Origin: Treponema sp. UBA1226
Lineage (GTDB): Bacteria; Spirochaetota; Spirochaetia; Treponematales; Treponemataceae
Direction: 5' to 3'
DNA: 55,613 bases
Assembly (NCBI GenBank): GCA_002309195.1
Contig: DBWY01000012.1
Span: 6,085 to 61,697, forward strand
Shown here: positions 16,531 to 24,253 of the stretch, piece after piece
Position numbering within the stretch: the stretch's first letter is position 1
Layout of the letters: each line of letters starts with the position of its first letter
Notes under the pieces: model-generated
What the model was told of the DNA's origin: nothing
The model's database searches: none
The model's input: only the letters and a program-made list of their open reading frames with translations
Made by a program: the position numbers and the translations under genes

Positions 16531-16817
16531 GTGTTAAAATTACAGAAATGTCGAGATTTTAGAATGTTTTTAAGCGGAATAAAGAAAAACCGACCGTTTT
16601 TCTACAGACTTGGTTTATTTCTATTAACTGTTCTCTTTTTTTCTTCGTGCGAGACTCCTTTAATGAAGCAAGTAAAAACTTAGATGGTGACGAATTTCTT
16701 GGTTATTATCTAACATCATCTATTCAAAGTGAGTATTACAAATTTGATTTCTGGAAAAAAGGGGTAACGGGTTCGATTATTGGTGAAACTTTTATCTGTC
16801 CTATTCGTGAATTTTAA
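16531..16817 (+). pseudogene. Lipoprotein gene broken by frameshift
   Basis: From GTG 16531 (GGGGG six bases upstream) or ATG 16564, the frame encodes a lipoprotein signal ending 'FFSSC', then stops at a TAG near 16681. Another frame picks up around 16670 ('NEASKNLDGDEFLGYYLTSS...') and runs to TAA 16815. Together they would make a ~95-residue lipoprotein. I read this as a decayed gene. Its downstream terminator and facing transposase remnant match those behind the large lipoprotein gene at 28675. Confidence 0.5.
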
Positions 16818-16894
16818 CAGTTAAGTTTGTATATATGCTTCAAAGAAGCTGGGCTTCCGCGTTTGTCGTAGCGTAAAATAATTTTAAAACATCA

Positions 16895-16927
16895 ATGCCC
16901 CGGGATTTTTCTCGGGGCATTTTTTTG
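16895..16927. terminator. Terminator, copy A of a duplicated module
   Basis: ATGCCCCGGG/CTCGGGGCAT hairpin (16895-16920) followed by seven Ts. The same hairpin stands at 31784-31804 in the equivalent position. Confidence 0.75.
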
Positions 16928-16943
16928 CGCAGTGTTTTTTTGA

Positions 16944-17083
16944 TTAATTATTTTTTAAGCCCTCGAGGACAAGTTCCAGAGGCGCGTTCATTTTCTGGGC
17001 AGCAACTTCGGGTGTAGCATTGTAGTCATGAACGAGCATGATGGCATCTTCGACGGCTTTCTGCCGGGCGCCTTTTTCTTAAC
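16944..17083 (-). pseudogene. PD-(D/E)XK (Rpn/YhgA-like) transposase-family C-terminal remnant
   Basis: On the minus strand, ~46 codons end at TAA 16944. They encode '...RQKAVEDAIMLVHDYNATPEVAAQ' followed by 'KMNAPLELVLEGLKNN', a divergent copy of the C-terminus at 31831-32037. The nuclease core and N-terminus are absent, and the upstream sequence (17084-17130) is out of frame and contains a CACCTG/CAGGTG hairpin. This is a relic of a gene family common in Treponema genomes. Confidence 0.65.
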
Positions 17084-17180
17084 GCCGTAGCTGAGGTTCA
17101 CCTGCATCAGGTGCCTGCATATATATACAGATTTTTTTGAGTTTTTTAGACCAAAAAAAATTTTTTTTTATAAAAAAATA

Positions 17181-17189
17181 TGGTATAAT
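17181..17189 (+). promoter_or_regulatory. Extended -10 promoter of the GGDEF sensor gene
   Basis: TGGTATAAT (17181-17189) is an extended -10, 13 bases before ATG 17203. No clear -35 and no Shine-Dalgarno. Confidence 0.5.
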
Positions 17190-17202
17190 ATTGATATCGC
17201 TT

Positions 17203-19119
17203 ATGAGAAAGAAGATAGCTGTTTTTGTTCAGGAAATTTGGTCAGATTATAACAAGTCTCTCATAAAGGGAATCCTTGATTTTTACAAGGGTAAGGATGT
17301 CGATGTCTTTTTAAGTCAGATAAGGATTCCGCTGTACGAAGAAGATGCTTTTGGAATGCAGTACTGGTCGTGTCTTCGTGTTGCAGCCTGCGATGACATC
17401 GATGCTGTAATCGTCTGTTCGCCGACGTTCTGTTCGACGATTTCTCCTGATGAACTTTCTAAAAAGCTTGAACCTATTTCAGATAAGAAAATCGTTTCTG
17501 TTTCGATTCCGCTTGAATTAAAGAATTGCCGTCATACGAGTGTTTCATGCAGAAAGGCTTACTCAGAATTTGTCTCTCATATGATAAAGCAGCATGGCTC
17601 AAAAAAGTTTGCATTTATGTCTGCAAATATCGAAAACTCTGTAGAGGCGCGTGAAAGGCTTGACGCATTTAAAAATGCACTTAAAGAAAATAATCTTGAA
17701 CTTGACGAGGATAAAATTTTTTACGGCAACTTTATGTTTGATGATGGACCTAAAGAGTTGAGTAAAAAATATAAATCAAAAGAAGATATAGATTTTGATA
17801 CGATTTTTGCTGCAAACGACATGATGGCTTTCGGATGTATTTCTTATTTAAAACATCTTGGAGTAAAAGTTCCCGAAGAAGTAAAGGTTGTAGGATACGA
17901 TGATATTCCGCAGGCGTCGACAGATGATTTAACTTTATCAACGATAAACCAGCAGATAGAGTTTCAGGGAGAGACTGCAGCAAAGCTTGCCCTGGATTGG
18001 ACAAATGAAAATGAAATTCCTCAAGACACATTAATCGAAGCGCGCCCGATTTTTAGAGAATCGTGCGGATGTAATATTGGAAAAACAAATATAGAAATTA
18101 CGCATGCAGAAGATGAACGTGCGGCGGCTTTAATAAGAAATGATTGGGGTTTAAATCGAATTCACAATCTGCTTGATAATACTCAGTCAGATGAAACCTT
18201 GCAGGTTGTTTTTGACAAGATGTATGACATCATGAACTTTAACGAAATTAATTTTGCAGCTGTCTGTCTTTATCAGGATCCTGTCTTTGTTGATATCGGA
18301 GAAATTCCTGAAATTCCGGGTAATGCCAAACTTGCTTTTTTTGTTGATAATAAAAAAGGAATACGGGAAATAAATACTCATTACGAATTTAATCTTCGAA
18401 AACATTTTCTTGCAGAAGAATTTAATCAAAACGAAGCGTGTCACATGCTTGTTCAATCTATTTTCTACGGTGATTTTAGTTACGGTTATATTTTACTTCA
18501 GACAGATGATGTTTCGATTACGCTTCACAGTGTTTATTTAAAGATTCTTGCAAATGAAATTGCACAGGCATATAAGTATACGAGAAACATCGAAGAAAAA
18601 GCAGCGCTTGCAAAAATGAATCTTGATTTAAACATCAAGTCGTTTACTGATGAACTTACAGGTTTGATTAATCGACGCGGTCTCATGAAATACGGAAAAG
18701 AATCAATTAATTTGTCGATTCAGCTTGAAAAAAACGGAGTCGTTCTATTCTGTGACATGGATCACTTAAAGGTTATCAACGATACTTACGGGCATGAATA
18801 CGGCGATATCGCAATCAAGGCGCAGAGCGAAATTTTACAGAAGACGTTCCGTGTAAATGATATGATAAGCAGACTTGGCGGTGATGAATTTGTAATTATT
18901 GCGCCGGGTTTAAATATAAGCCAGCTTGATCAGGTGCGCCAGAGAATGAAAGGCGTGAGCGAGGAAATTCAAAAAGAAAAGAAGCTTCCGTTTGAAGTAA
19001 GCATAAGTATCGGTGGTGTTCCGTACAATGCAGAAAATACAGATCTTGAACGTCTTATAATGAGTGCGGACAAAGAACAGTACGAAGAAAAAAAACGTCA
19101 TCACGCACAGCGGCAGTAA
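17203..19119 (+). CDS. LacI-type sensor diguanylate cyclase (GGDEF)
   Basis: A 638-residue protein with no signal or membrane helix. Residues ~1-285 form a periplasmic-binding-protein-like domain of the LacI/GalR effector type ('VKVVGYDDIPQASTDDLTLSTI'), without a DNA-binding helix-turn-helix. A linker region lies at ~285-460, then a coiled stretch, then a GGDEF domain from ~480. That domain has 'DELTGLINRRG', the active site 'LGGDEF' and an R-V-N-D I-site five residues before it, so a feedback-inhibited diguanylate cyclase is likely. It would link a cytoplasmic sugar-like ligand to cyclic di-GMP. The frame is open from 17137, but the TATAAT at 17184 places the start at 17203. Confidence 0.85.
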   Translation: MRKKIAVFVQEIWSDYNKSLIKGILDFYKGKDVDVFLSQIRIPLYEEDAFGMQYWSCLRVAACDDIDAVIVCSPTFCSTISPDELSKKLEPISDKKIVSVSIPLELKNCRHTSVSCRKAYSEFVSHMIKQHGSKKFAFMSANIENSVEARERLDAFKNALKENNLELDEDKIFYGNFMFDDGPKELSKKYKSKEDIDFDTIFAANDMMAFGCISYLKHLGVKVPEEVKVVGYDDIPQASTDDLTLSTINQQIEFQGETAAKLALDWTNENEIPQDTLIEARPIFRESCGCNIGKTNIEITHAEDERAAALIRNDWGLNRIHNLLDNTQSDETLQVVFDKMYDIMNFNEINFAAVCLYQDPVFVDIGEIPEIPGNAKLAFFVDNKKGIREINTHYEFNLRKHFLAEEFNQNEACHMLVQSIFYGDFSYGYILLQTDDVSITLHSVYLKILANEIAQAYKYTRNIEEKAALAKMNLDLNIKSFTDELTGLINRRGLMKYGKESINLSIQLEKNGVVLFCDMDHLKVINDTYGHEYGDIAIKAQSEILQKTFRVNDMISRLGGDEFVIIAPGLNISQLDQVRQRMKGVSEEIQKEKKLPFEVSISIGGVPYNAENTDLERLIMSADKEQYEEKKRHHAQRQ

Positions 19120-19168
19120 ACCGGTGTTGAATGTCGCACGTGTTTGTGATATTATGCGTATATAAAAA

Positions 19169-19252
19169 AGGGGAGCTGGTGTAGCCGGCTGAGAGGAAGA
19201 TGAATCTTCGACCCGTATAACCTGATTCGGATAATGCCGGCGTAGGGAAAAT
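19169..19252 (+). promoter_or_regulatory. TPP riboswitch (THI element)
   Basis: Shows the conserved thi-box segments in order: GGGGAGC, GGCTGAGAGGAAG, ACCCGTATAACCTGATTCGGATAATGCCGGCGTAGGGAA (in two overlapping blocks at ~19190-19250). These bind thiamine pyrophosphate. It lies between the GGDEF gene and the cytX-like permease and is followed by a terminator hairpin, so it most likely acts by transcription attenuation. Confidence 0.95.
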
Positions 19253-19266
19253 CAAAACCTTTTGCG

Positions 19267-19300
19267 AAAATTATCTGAAGTTTTTTCAGGTAATTTTTTT
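19267..19300 (+). terminator. Riboswitch expression-platform terminator
   Basis: AAATTATCTGAA/TTCAGGTAATTT hairpin with a T-run, 15 bases after the TPP aptamer and 32 bases before the permease ATG. It should form when thiamine pyrophosphate is bound. Confidence 0.8.
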
Positions 19301-19331
19301 ATGCCCCGGCGGCAATGTAAAAGGTGGTTTT

Positions 19332-20495
19332 ATGAAAACAAAAAATGAAATTGTACAGAACAGTCTTGTATGGTTTGGAGCGGGAGTTTCAATTGCAGAA
19401 ATCATTACAGGAACTTATTTTGCACCACTTGGTTTTGCAAAAGGTTTTTTAACGATTCTTGCAGGTCATATCATAGGCTGTGCACTTTTCTTTTTATGCG
19501 GTTTAATCGGTGCTAAGACAAGAAAGACTGCAATGGGAACTGTGGAAAACAGCTTTGGTAAAACAGGTTCAAAGTTTTTTGCAATCCTTAATGTTCTCCA
19601 GCTTGTCGGCTGGACTGCAATCATGATTTATGACGGTTCGATGGCGACTGCAGAAATATTCAGCATAAAGCCTTTTGTATGGTGCATCATAATCGGCGCT
19701 TTGATTTTTGTCTGGATTCTCTGCGGTGTAAAAGACCTTGGCTGGATTAACAGAGCTGTAATGGGACTTCTTTTTGTTCTCTCTCTTGTTTTGTGCGCCG
19801 TGATTTTAAAAAACGGAAAGACACAGAACGCTGCAGCTTTTGAGTCTCTTTCTTTTGGTCTTGCTCTTGAACTTTCGATTGCGATGCCTTTATCATGGCT
19901 CCCGCTTATTTCTGATTATACAAAGAATGCAGAAAATCATGTCGGCGTTACATTAGGTTCAACTTTAACATACGGAATTACAAGTGTGTGGATGTATGTA
20001 ATCGGAATGGTTGCAGCAATTTTTACCGGCGAAGGAAATATCGTTGCTATCATGGTAAAATCAGGCCTCGGTGTTGTCGCCCTTGTTATTCTTATCATGT
20101 CTACTGTTACTACGACATTCCTTGATTCATGGAGTGCAGGTATTTCAAGTGAATCGATTGCAAAAAAACTTAACGGCAAAACTGTTGCCCTTATTGTTAC
20201 TGTAGTCGGAACTGTTGCAGCAATTTTATATCCTATGGATAACATTACTGATTTTCTTTACCTTATAGGAAGTGTTTTTGCTCCGATGGCAGCGATTCAG
20301 ATTGCAGACTTTTATATCTTAAAGCGCTCGAGCGAAGAAAAGAAGGTTGATGTAATCAATGCGATTATATGGGTTATTGGTTTTATCGTTTACAGACTTT
20401 TGATGAGAGTTGACATTATAATCGGAAATACAATTCCTGCATTCTTAATTGTAATTGCGCTTTGCGTTGCTGTAAGAAAAGTAAGTAAAAAATAA
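19332..20495 (+). CDS. cytX: Putative HMP/thiamine permease, CytX-type (NCS1 family)
   Basis: A 387-residue protein with about 12 transmembrane helices of the nucleobase:cation symporter-1 fold. 'WFGAGVSIAEIITGTYFAPLGFAKG' at the N-terminus and 'PLSWLPLISDYTKNA' in the middle are typical of CytX. Together with the TPP riboswitch, this points to uptake of the hydroxymethylpyrimidine precursor of thiamine. No thiamine synthesis gene is in the window. AAGGTGG precedes the ATG. Confidence 0.88.
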   Translation: MKTKNEIVQNSLVWFGAGVSIAEIITGTYFAPLGFAKGFLTILAGHIIGCALFFLCGLIGAKTRKTAMGTVENSFGKTGSKFFAILNVLQLVGWTAIMIYDGSMATAEIFSIKPFVWCIIIGALIFVWILCGVKDLGWINRAVMGLLFVLSLVLCAVILKNGKTQNAAAFESLSFGLALELSIAMPLSWLPLISDYTKNAENHVGVTLGSTLTYGITSVWMYVIGMVAAIFTGEGNIVAIMVKSGLGVVALVILIMSTVTTTFLDSWSAGISSESIAKKLNGKTVALIVTVVGTVAAILYPMDNITDFLYLIGSVFAPMAAIQIADFYILKRSSEEKKVDVINAIIWVIGFIVYRLLMRVDIIIGNTIPAFLIVIALCVAVRKVSKK

Positions 20496-20498
20496 AAG

Positions 20499-20538
20499 AT
20501 ATGCGCGGCATGTGGTTATGCTGCGCGATATTTTTTTT
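20499..20538 (+). terminator. Rho-independent terminator after cytX
   Basis: ATATGCGCGGCAT/ATGCTGCGCGATAT hairpin at ~20499-20530 with an eight-T run, immediately after the permease stop. Confidence 0.8.
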
Positions 20539-20563
20539 AAAAATTAGTGCGCACGAAAATGAT

Positions 20564-20848
20564 TTACCAGCCTTTGATACGAAAATATTTTTCTGATGTA
20601 TCAACCGGTAAATCATTTTTTTCTACTCTGTCAATCGAAATAAAGGTTCCGTCATTTAAACGCGAAATTAAATTTTCAATTTCGGATTTTGTTCCCTGAG
20701 CTTCCATTAAAACAGTTCCGTCATAATCATTTAATACCCAGCCTGTAATCCCCAGGCTCTGTGCGATGCTGTTTGCAGTATAACGAAATCCGACTCCCTG
20801 AACGCTTCCGAAAAATCTTATCTGCTGCCTGATTAAATCCTTTTTCAT
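20564..20848 (-). CDS. acyP: Acylphosphatase
   Basis: A 94-residue protein with the acylphosphatase signature 'GSVQGVGFRYTA' (the phosphate-binding loop and catalytic Arg) and 'GITGWVLNDYDGTVLMEAQG', which holds the catalytic Asn. It hydrolyses acyl phosphates such as acetyl phosphate or 1,3-bisphosphoglycerate in the cytoplasm. It starts two bases after the glpK stop, so it is the last gene of the glycerol operon. Confidence 0.9.
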   Translation of the reverse strand: MKKDLIRQQIRFFGSVQGVGFRYTANSIAQSLGITGWVLNDYDGTVLMEAQGTKSEIENLISRLNDGTFISIDRVEKNDLPVDTSEKYFRIKGW

Positions 20849-20850
20849 TT

Positions 20851-22341
20851 TTAATCTCGTGCCCAGTCGAGCGCATGCTTAACTGCTTTGTGCCAGCCTT
20901 TTATGCGCTGTTCTCTGTCACTGGCTGTTATCGTGCTCTTATAGATTTTTTCGACCTTCCAGTTTTTCTTAATCTCGTCAGTGCTTTTCCAGTATCCGAC
21001 TGCAAGCCCTGCAAGATATGCTGCACCCATCGCGGTTGTTTCTACGCAAACAGGTTTGTAAAGCTCTTTATCAAGTAAGTCAGACTGAATCTGCATAAGA
21101 ATGTCAGAACGGCTTGCGCCTCCATCGACTTTAAGAGATTTGATTTTACTTCCCAAATCTTTTTCCATCTGTACTGCAAGATCGTAGGTTGAATAAGCGA
21201 TCGACTCAAGTGTTGCACGAACAAAGTGATATTTATTTACACCACGCGTAAGACCTACAACTGTTCCGCGTGCGTACTGATCCCAGTAAGGAGCTGCAAG
21301 ACCTGTAAATGCAGGAACTACATAACAGCCGTTTGTGTCAGGAACCCGGCTTGCCATGTAATCTGCTTCTGGCGCAGAATCGATAATGTGCATTTCATCA
21401 CGCAGCCACTGAATCGAAGCTCCTGCAACATAAACACTGCCTTCGAGCGCGTAATTTACTTTTCCGTTTAGGCCCCATGCGATTGTCGTAAGAAGTCCGT
21501 TTTTAGAAAAGACAGGTTTTGTTCCTGTGTTCATGAGCATAAAACATCCGGTTCCGTATGTATTTTTTGCTTCGCCCTTGTTAAAGCATGTCTGCCCGAA
21601 AAGCGCACACTGCTGGTCACCGCCTGCGCCTGCAATTTTTATTTTTGATCCAAAAAAGCTTTTATCTGTTTCGCCGTACACATAGCTTGAAGGAAGCGGG
21701 GTAGGAAGCATGCACTTTGGAATATTAAGCTCTTTTAAAATATCATCATCCCACTTTAATGTGTTTATGTTGAACATCATAGTGCGCGATGCGTTTGAAT
21801 AATCCGTAACGTGAACTTTTCCTTTTGTAAGCTTCCAGATTAACCAGGTTTCTACAGTTCCAAAAAGAAGTTCACCTTTTTCTGCTCTTTCGCGCGCTCC
21901 TTTTACGTTATCTAAAATCCATTTTAATTTTGTTGCAGAAAAATAGGCGTCTATTATAAGCCCAGTCTTCTGCTGAATTTTCTTTTCTAGTTTTTTTGCT
22001 TTAAGACTGTCACAGTATTCAGAAGTCCTGCGGCACTGCCATACGATGGCATTATAGACAGGTTCACCTGTATTTTTATCCCATACGATTGTAGTTTCTC
22101 TCTGATCGGTAATTCCGATTGCGGCAATGTCTTTAGCTTCGGCACCTATTTTTGCCATTGCTTCTGCAACAACACCAAACTGAGTTGACCAGATTTCGTT
22201 TGCGTCGTGCTCGACCCATCCTGGCTTTGGATAAATCTGTTTAAACTCGCGCTGTGCGACAGAACATATTTCTCCTTTTTTGTTAAAAAGAATACATCGG
22301 TTAGAAGTTGTTCCCGCATCAAGTGCCATGATATATTTCAT
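20851..22341 (-). CDS. glpK: Glycerol kinase
   Basis: A 496-residue FGGY kinase of the usual glycerol-kinase length. '[15 protein letters not shown]' is the N-terminal phosphate loop, and '[30 protein letters not shown]' includes the glycerol-binding Arg-Glu. '[13 protein letters not shown]' carries the catalytic Asp, and '[18 protein letters not shown]' is the C-terminal signature. It phosphorylates glycerol to sn-glycerol 3-phosphate, the substrate of the GlpA-like enzyme upstream. AAGGAG precedes the ATG. It is the fourth gene of the minus-strand operon starting at 25701. No glycerol facilitator gene is seen here. Confidence 0.95.
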   Translation of the reverse strand: MKYIMALDAGTTSNRCILFNKKGEICSVAQREFKQIYPKPGWVEHDANEIWSTQFGVVAEAMAKIGAEAKDIAAIGITDQRETTIVWDKNTGEPVYNAIVWQCRRTSEYCDSLKAKKLEKKIQQKTGLIIDAYFSATKLKWILDNVKGARERAEKGELLFGTVETWLIWKLTKGKVHVTDYSNASRTMMFNINTLKWDDDILKELNIPKCMLPTPLPSSYVYGETDKSFFGSKIKIAGAGGDQQCALFGQTCFNKGEAKNTYGTGCFMLMNTGTKPVFSKNGLLTTIAWGLNGKVNYALEGSVYVAGASIQWLRDEMHIIDSAPEADYMASRVPDTNGCYVVPAFTGLAAPYWDQYARGTVVGLTRGVNKYHFVRATLESIAYSTYDLAVQMEKDLGSKIKSLKVDGGASRSDILMQIQSDLLDKELYKPVCVETTAMGAAYLAGLAVGYWKSTDEIKKNWKVEKIYKSTITASDREQRIKGWHKAVKHALDWARD

Positions 22342-22412
22342 AATAGCTCCTTAAAAATCCCGCACGGGCGGTGCATAAAAACAGCAGATTGCAGATTTAC
22401 TCTGCAGCATGT

Positions 22413-22757
22413 TTATATCGATTGTGTCGCAATGACATTCGCATCTGTTTTACAGACATTTTCTATAAGAATCTGTCCGGTTTTTACAGGCGGTGTAATT
22501 ACAAGTTTATTTATTTCTCCGATTATATCAAACATCAATTTTTTTGGAACGGCTTTGTCTGTTTTGCACGAAAGCCGCGGGTGAGTGTGGCTGTTTACCT
22601 TTGCAGTGTGCGTAACAGTTCTGACAGGGTTTATGATTTCGTTTCTTCCGTATTCTTCTCCACGCGAGCAGCTGTTTCCAGAAACTTTATAATCATTTTT
22701 TTCGTCCACGGTTAAGTGACAGCCTTTAGGACAGCATATGCATATTAAGTTTTTCAT
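22413..22757 (-). CDS. DUF1667 protein
   Basis: A 114-residue protein with 'CICCPKGCHL' at the N-terminus and a further Cys in 'VSGNSCSRGEEYG', so four to five Cys that could hold a metal or iron-sulphur cluster. The C-terminal 'KKLMFDIIGEINKLVITPPVKTGQILIENV' matches the DUF1667 family, usually found beside GlpA/GlpB-like dehydrogenases. It overlaps the upstream FAD oxidoreductase by four bases (ATGA), so it is translationally coupled. It is probably an electron-transfer or assembly partner of the complex. Confidence 0.85.
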   Translation of the reverse strand: MKNLICICCPKGCHLTVDEKNDYKVSGNSCSRGEEYGRNEIINPVRTVTHTAKVNSHTHPRLSCKTDKAVPKKLMFDIIGEINKLVITPPVKTGQILIENVCKTDANVIATQSI

Positions 22758-24253
22758 TTCTGTTCCTCCGGTGCTTCAATTGCAATGATAAGCTCCTGTC
22801 TGCTCTGGTTATCTGACGTTTTATGTGTGTCTAAGTCTCCGCTGCCTTCCTGTGAAAGCTGTGAAACTGCGATATTAATCTGTTCCATTTCGCCCGGTGC
22901 CATATGCTCCCGCTTAAACGAAGCAATCTTTGTTTTTGTCTTGCCGTCGCTTTTGTATACGGCGATAACTGAATCAGTTTTATAAACTTTTCTTACTCTA
23001 AAGAAAATCGTAATCACTTTTTCTTTTGTGTTTTTGTGTATGTACTGCGGAACTGTATAAGAAACGTTTTCGTCTGTCGAAACTAAAATTGCGTTGTCAG
23101 ATGATGAAGTGGAATTTGAAATCCGATTTGCCGAGTCCGAAGTTTGCGATTGTTCATTTTTACTTAAAATATATTCTGCAGCACCTCGTCCTGCAATCTG
23201 ACTTTCTTTTGTAACATTATCAACAAGGTCGTGAACGTGAACGACGTTTCCGCATGCAAAAACGCCCGGCGCAAGTGTCTCGCGGTTTTCAAAAACAAAC
23301 GGACCTTTAGTTCGCCTGTCAATTTTGATGCCGGCATTTTTTGTCAGCTCATTTTCGGGCAAAAGTCCTACACTCAAAAGAACGGTGTCGCAGTCAAACT
23401 CAATCTCAGAACCCGGGATTGGTTTTCTGTTTTCATCGACTTTAGAAACGATGACTTTTTCGACGCGGTCTTTCCCGATTATGTTTGTAATTGTGTGCGA
23501 TAGATAAAGCGGAATGTTAAAGTCTTCAAGACACTGAACAATGTTTCTTGTAAGACCGCTTGAAAAAGGCATGAGTTCTACACATGCAAGGACTTTTGCG
23601 CCCGAAAGTGTCAGGCGCCGCGCCATTATAAGACCGATGTCGCCGCTTCCTAAAATCACGACTTTTCTGCCTGGCATCAGTCCTTCGCAGTTGATAAGGC
23701 GCTGCGCCGTTCCAGCGGTAAAAATGCCGGCAGGTCGTGTGCCGGGAATTCCTATTGCGCCGCGGCTTCGTTCCCTGCAGCCCATGGCAAGAATAAGAGA
23801 GCGTGTTTTTATTTCACAGTAGCCGTCTGTCGGATTTACTATATGAAGTGTTTTGTAGTCTTTAGAATTTTCGCCGCTGTTGGTTTTACTATCCGTTCCG
23901 GTTTTACAATCCCCGCTGTTTGCACCGCGAGCATTACTGGTTTTAATATCTGTGTCGGTCTTTAACTCTGCGCAGTTTTCGATATCAAGAACCATTGTGC
24001 CTGATAAAAGTTTTATCACGGTTGACTTTACCATTTCTCCAAATCTTTCTGCGTATTCAGGACCTGTAAGTTCTTCTTTAAAGTAGTGAAGGCCAAAACC
24101 ATTGTGTATGCACTGATTTAGAATTCCGCCTGTTTCGTTTGCACGCTCAATCAAAAGAATTTCTTTAATTCCCTTGTTCCATGCTTCGTACGCTGCTGCA
24201 AGTCCTGCAGGGCCAGCTCCTATAACTGTCAAATCATAAACGCTTTTCATCAT
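22754..24253 (-). CDS. FAD/NAD(P)-dependent oxidoreductase (GlpB-like partner)
   Basis: A 499-residue protein. The FAD Rossmann motif 'DLTVIGAGPAGLAAAYEA' opens it, 'KVVILGSGDIGLIMARRLTLSGAKV' is the second dinucleotide fold, and 'GVFACGNVVHVHDLVDNV' is the conserved FAD-binding end. In glycerol operons this protein accompanies the GlpA-like subunit and passes electrons on. Two low-complexity insertions stand out: a Thr/Lys/Asp/Ser-rich one at ~105-140 ('TDTDIKT...TGTDSKT') and Ser/Thr/Asn-rich ones near ~370-395 and 470-490. It overlaps its neighbours by four bases on both sides. Confidence 0.88.
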   Translation of the reverse strand: MMKSVYDLTVIGAGPAGLAAAYEAWNKGIKEILLIERANETGGILNQCIHNGFGLHYFKEELTGPEYAERFGEMVKSTVIKLLSGTMVLDIENCAELKTDTDIKTSNARGANSGDCKTGTDSKTNSGENSKDYKTLHIVNPTDGYCEIKTRSLILAMGCRERSRGAIGIPGTRPAGIFTAGTAQRLINCEGLMPGRKVVILGSGDIGLIMARRLTLSGAKVLACVELMPFSSGLTRNIVQCLEDFNIPLYLSHTITNIIGKDRVEKVIVSKVDENRKPIPGSEIEFDCDTVLLSVGLLPENELTKNAGIKIDRRTKGPFVFENRETLAPGVFACGNVVHVHDLVDNVTKESQIAGRGAAEYILSKNEQSQTSDSANRISNSTSSSDNAILVSTDENVSYTVPQYIHKNTKEKVITIFFRVRKVYKTDSVIAVYKSDGKTKTKIASFKREHMAPGEMEQINIAVSQLSQEGSGDLDTHKTSDNQSRQELIIAIEAPEEQK

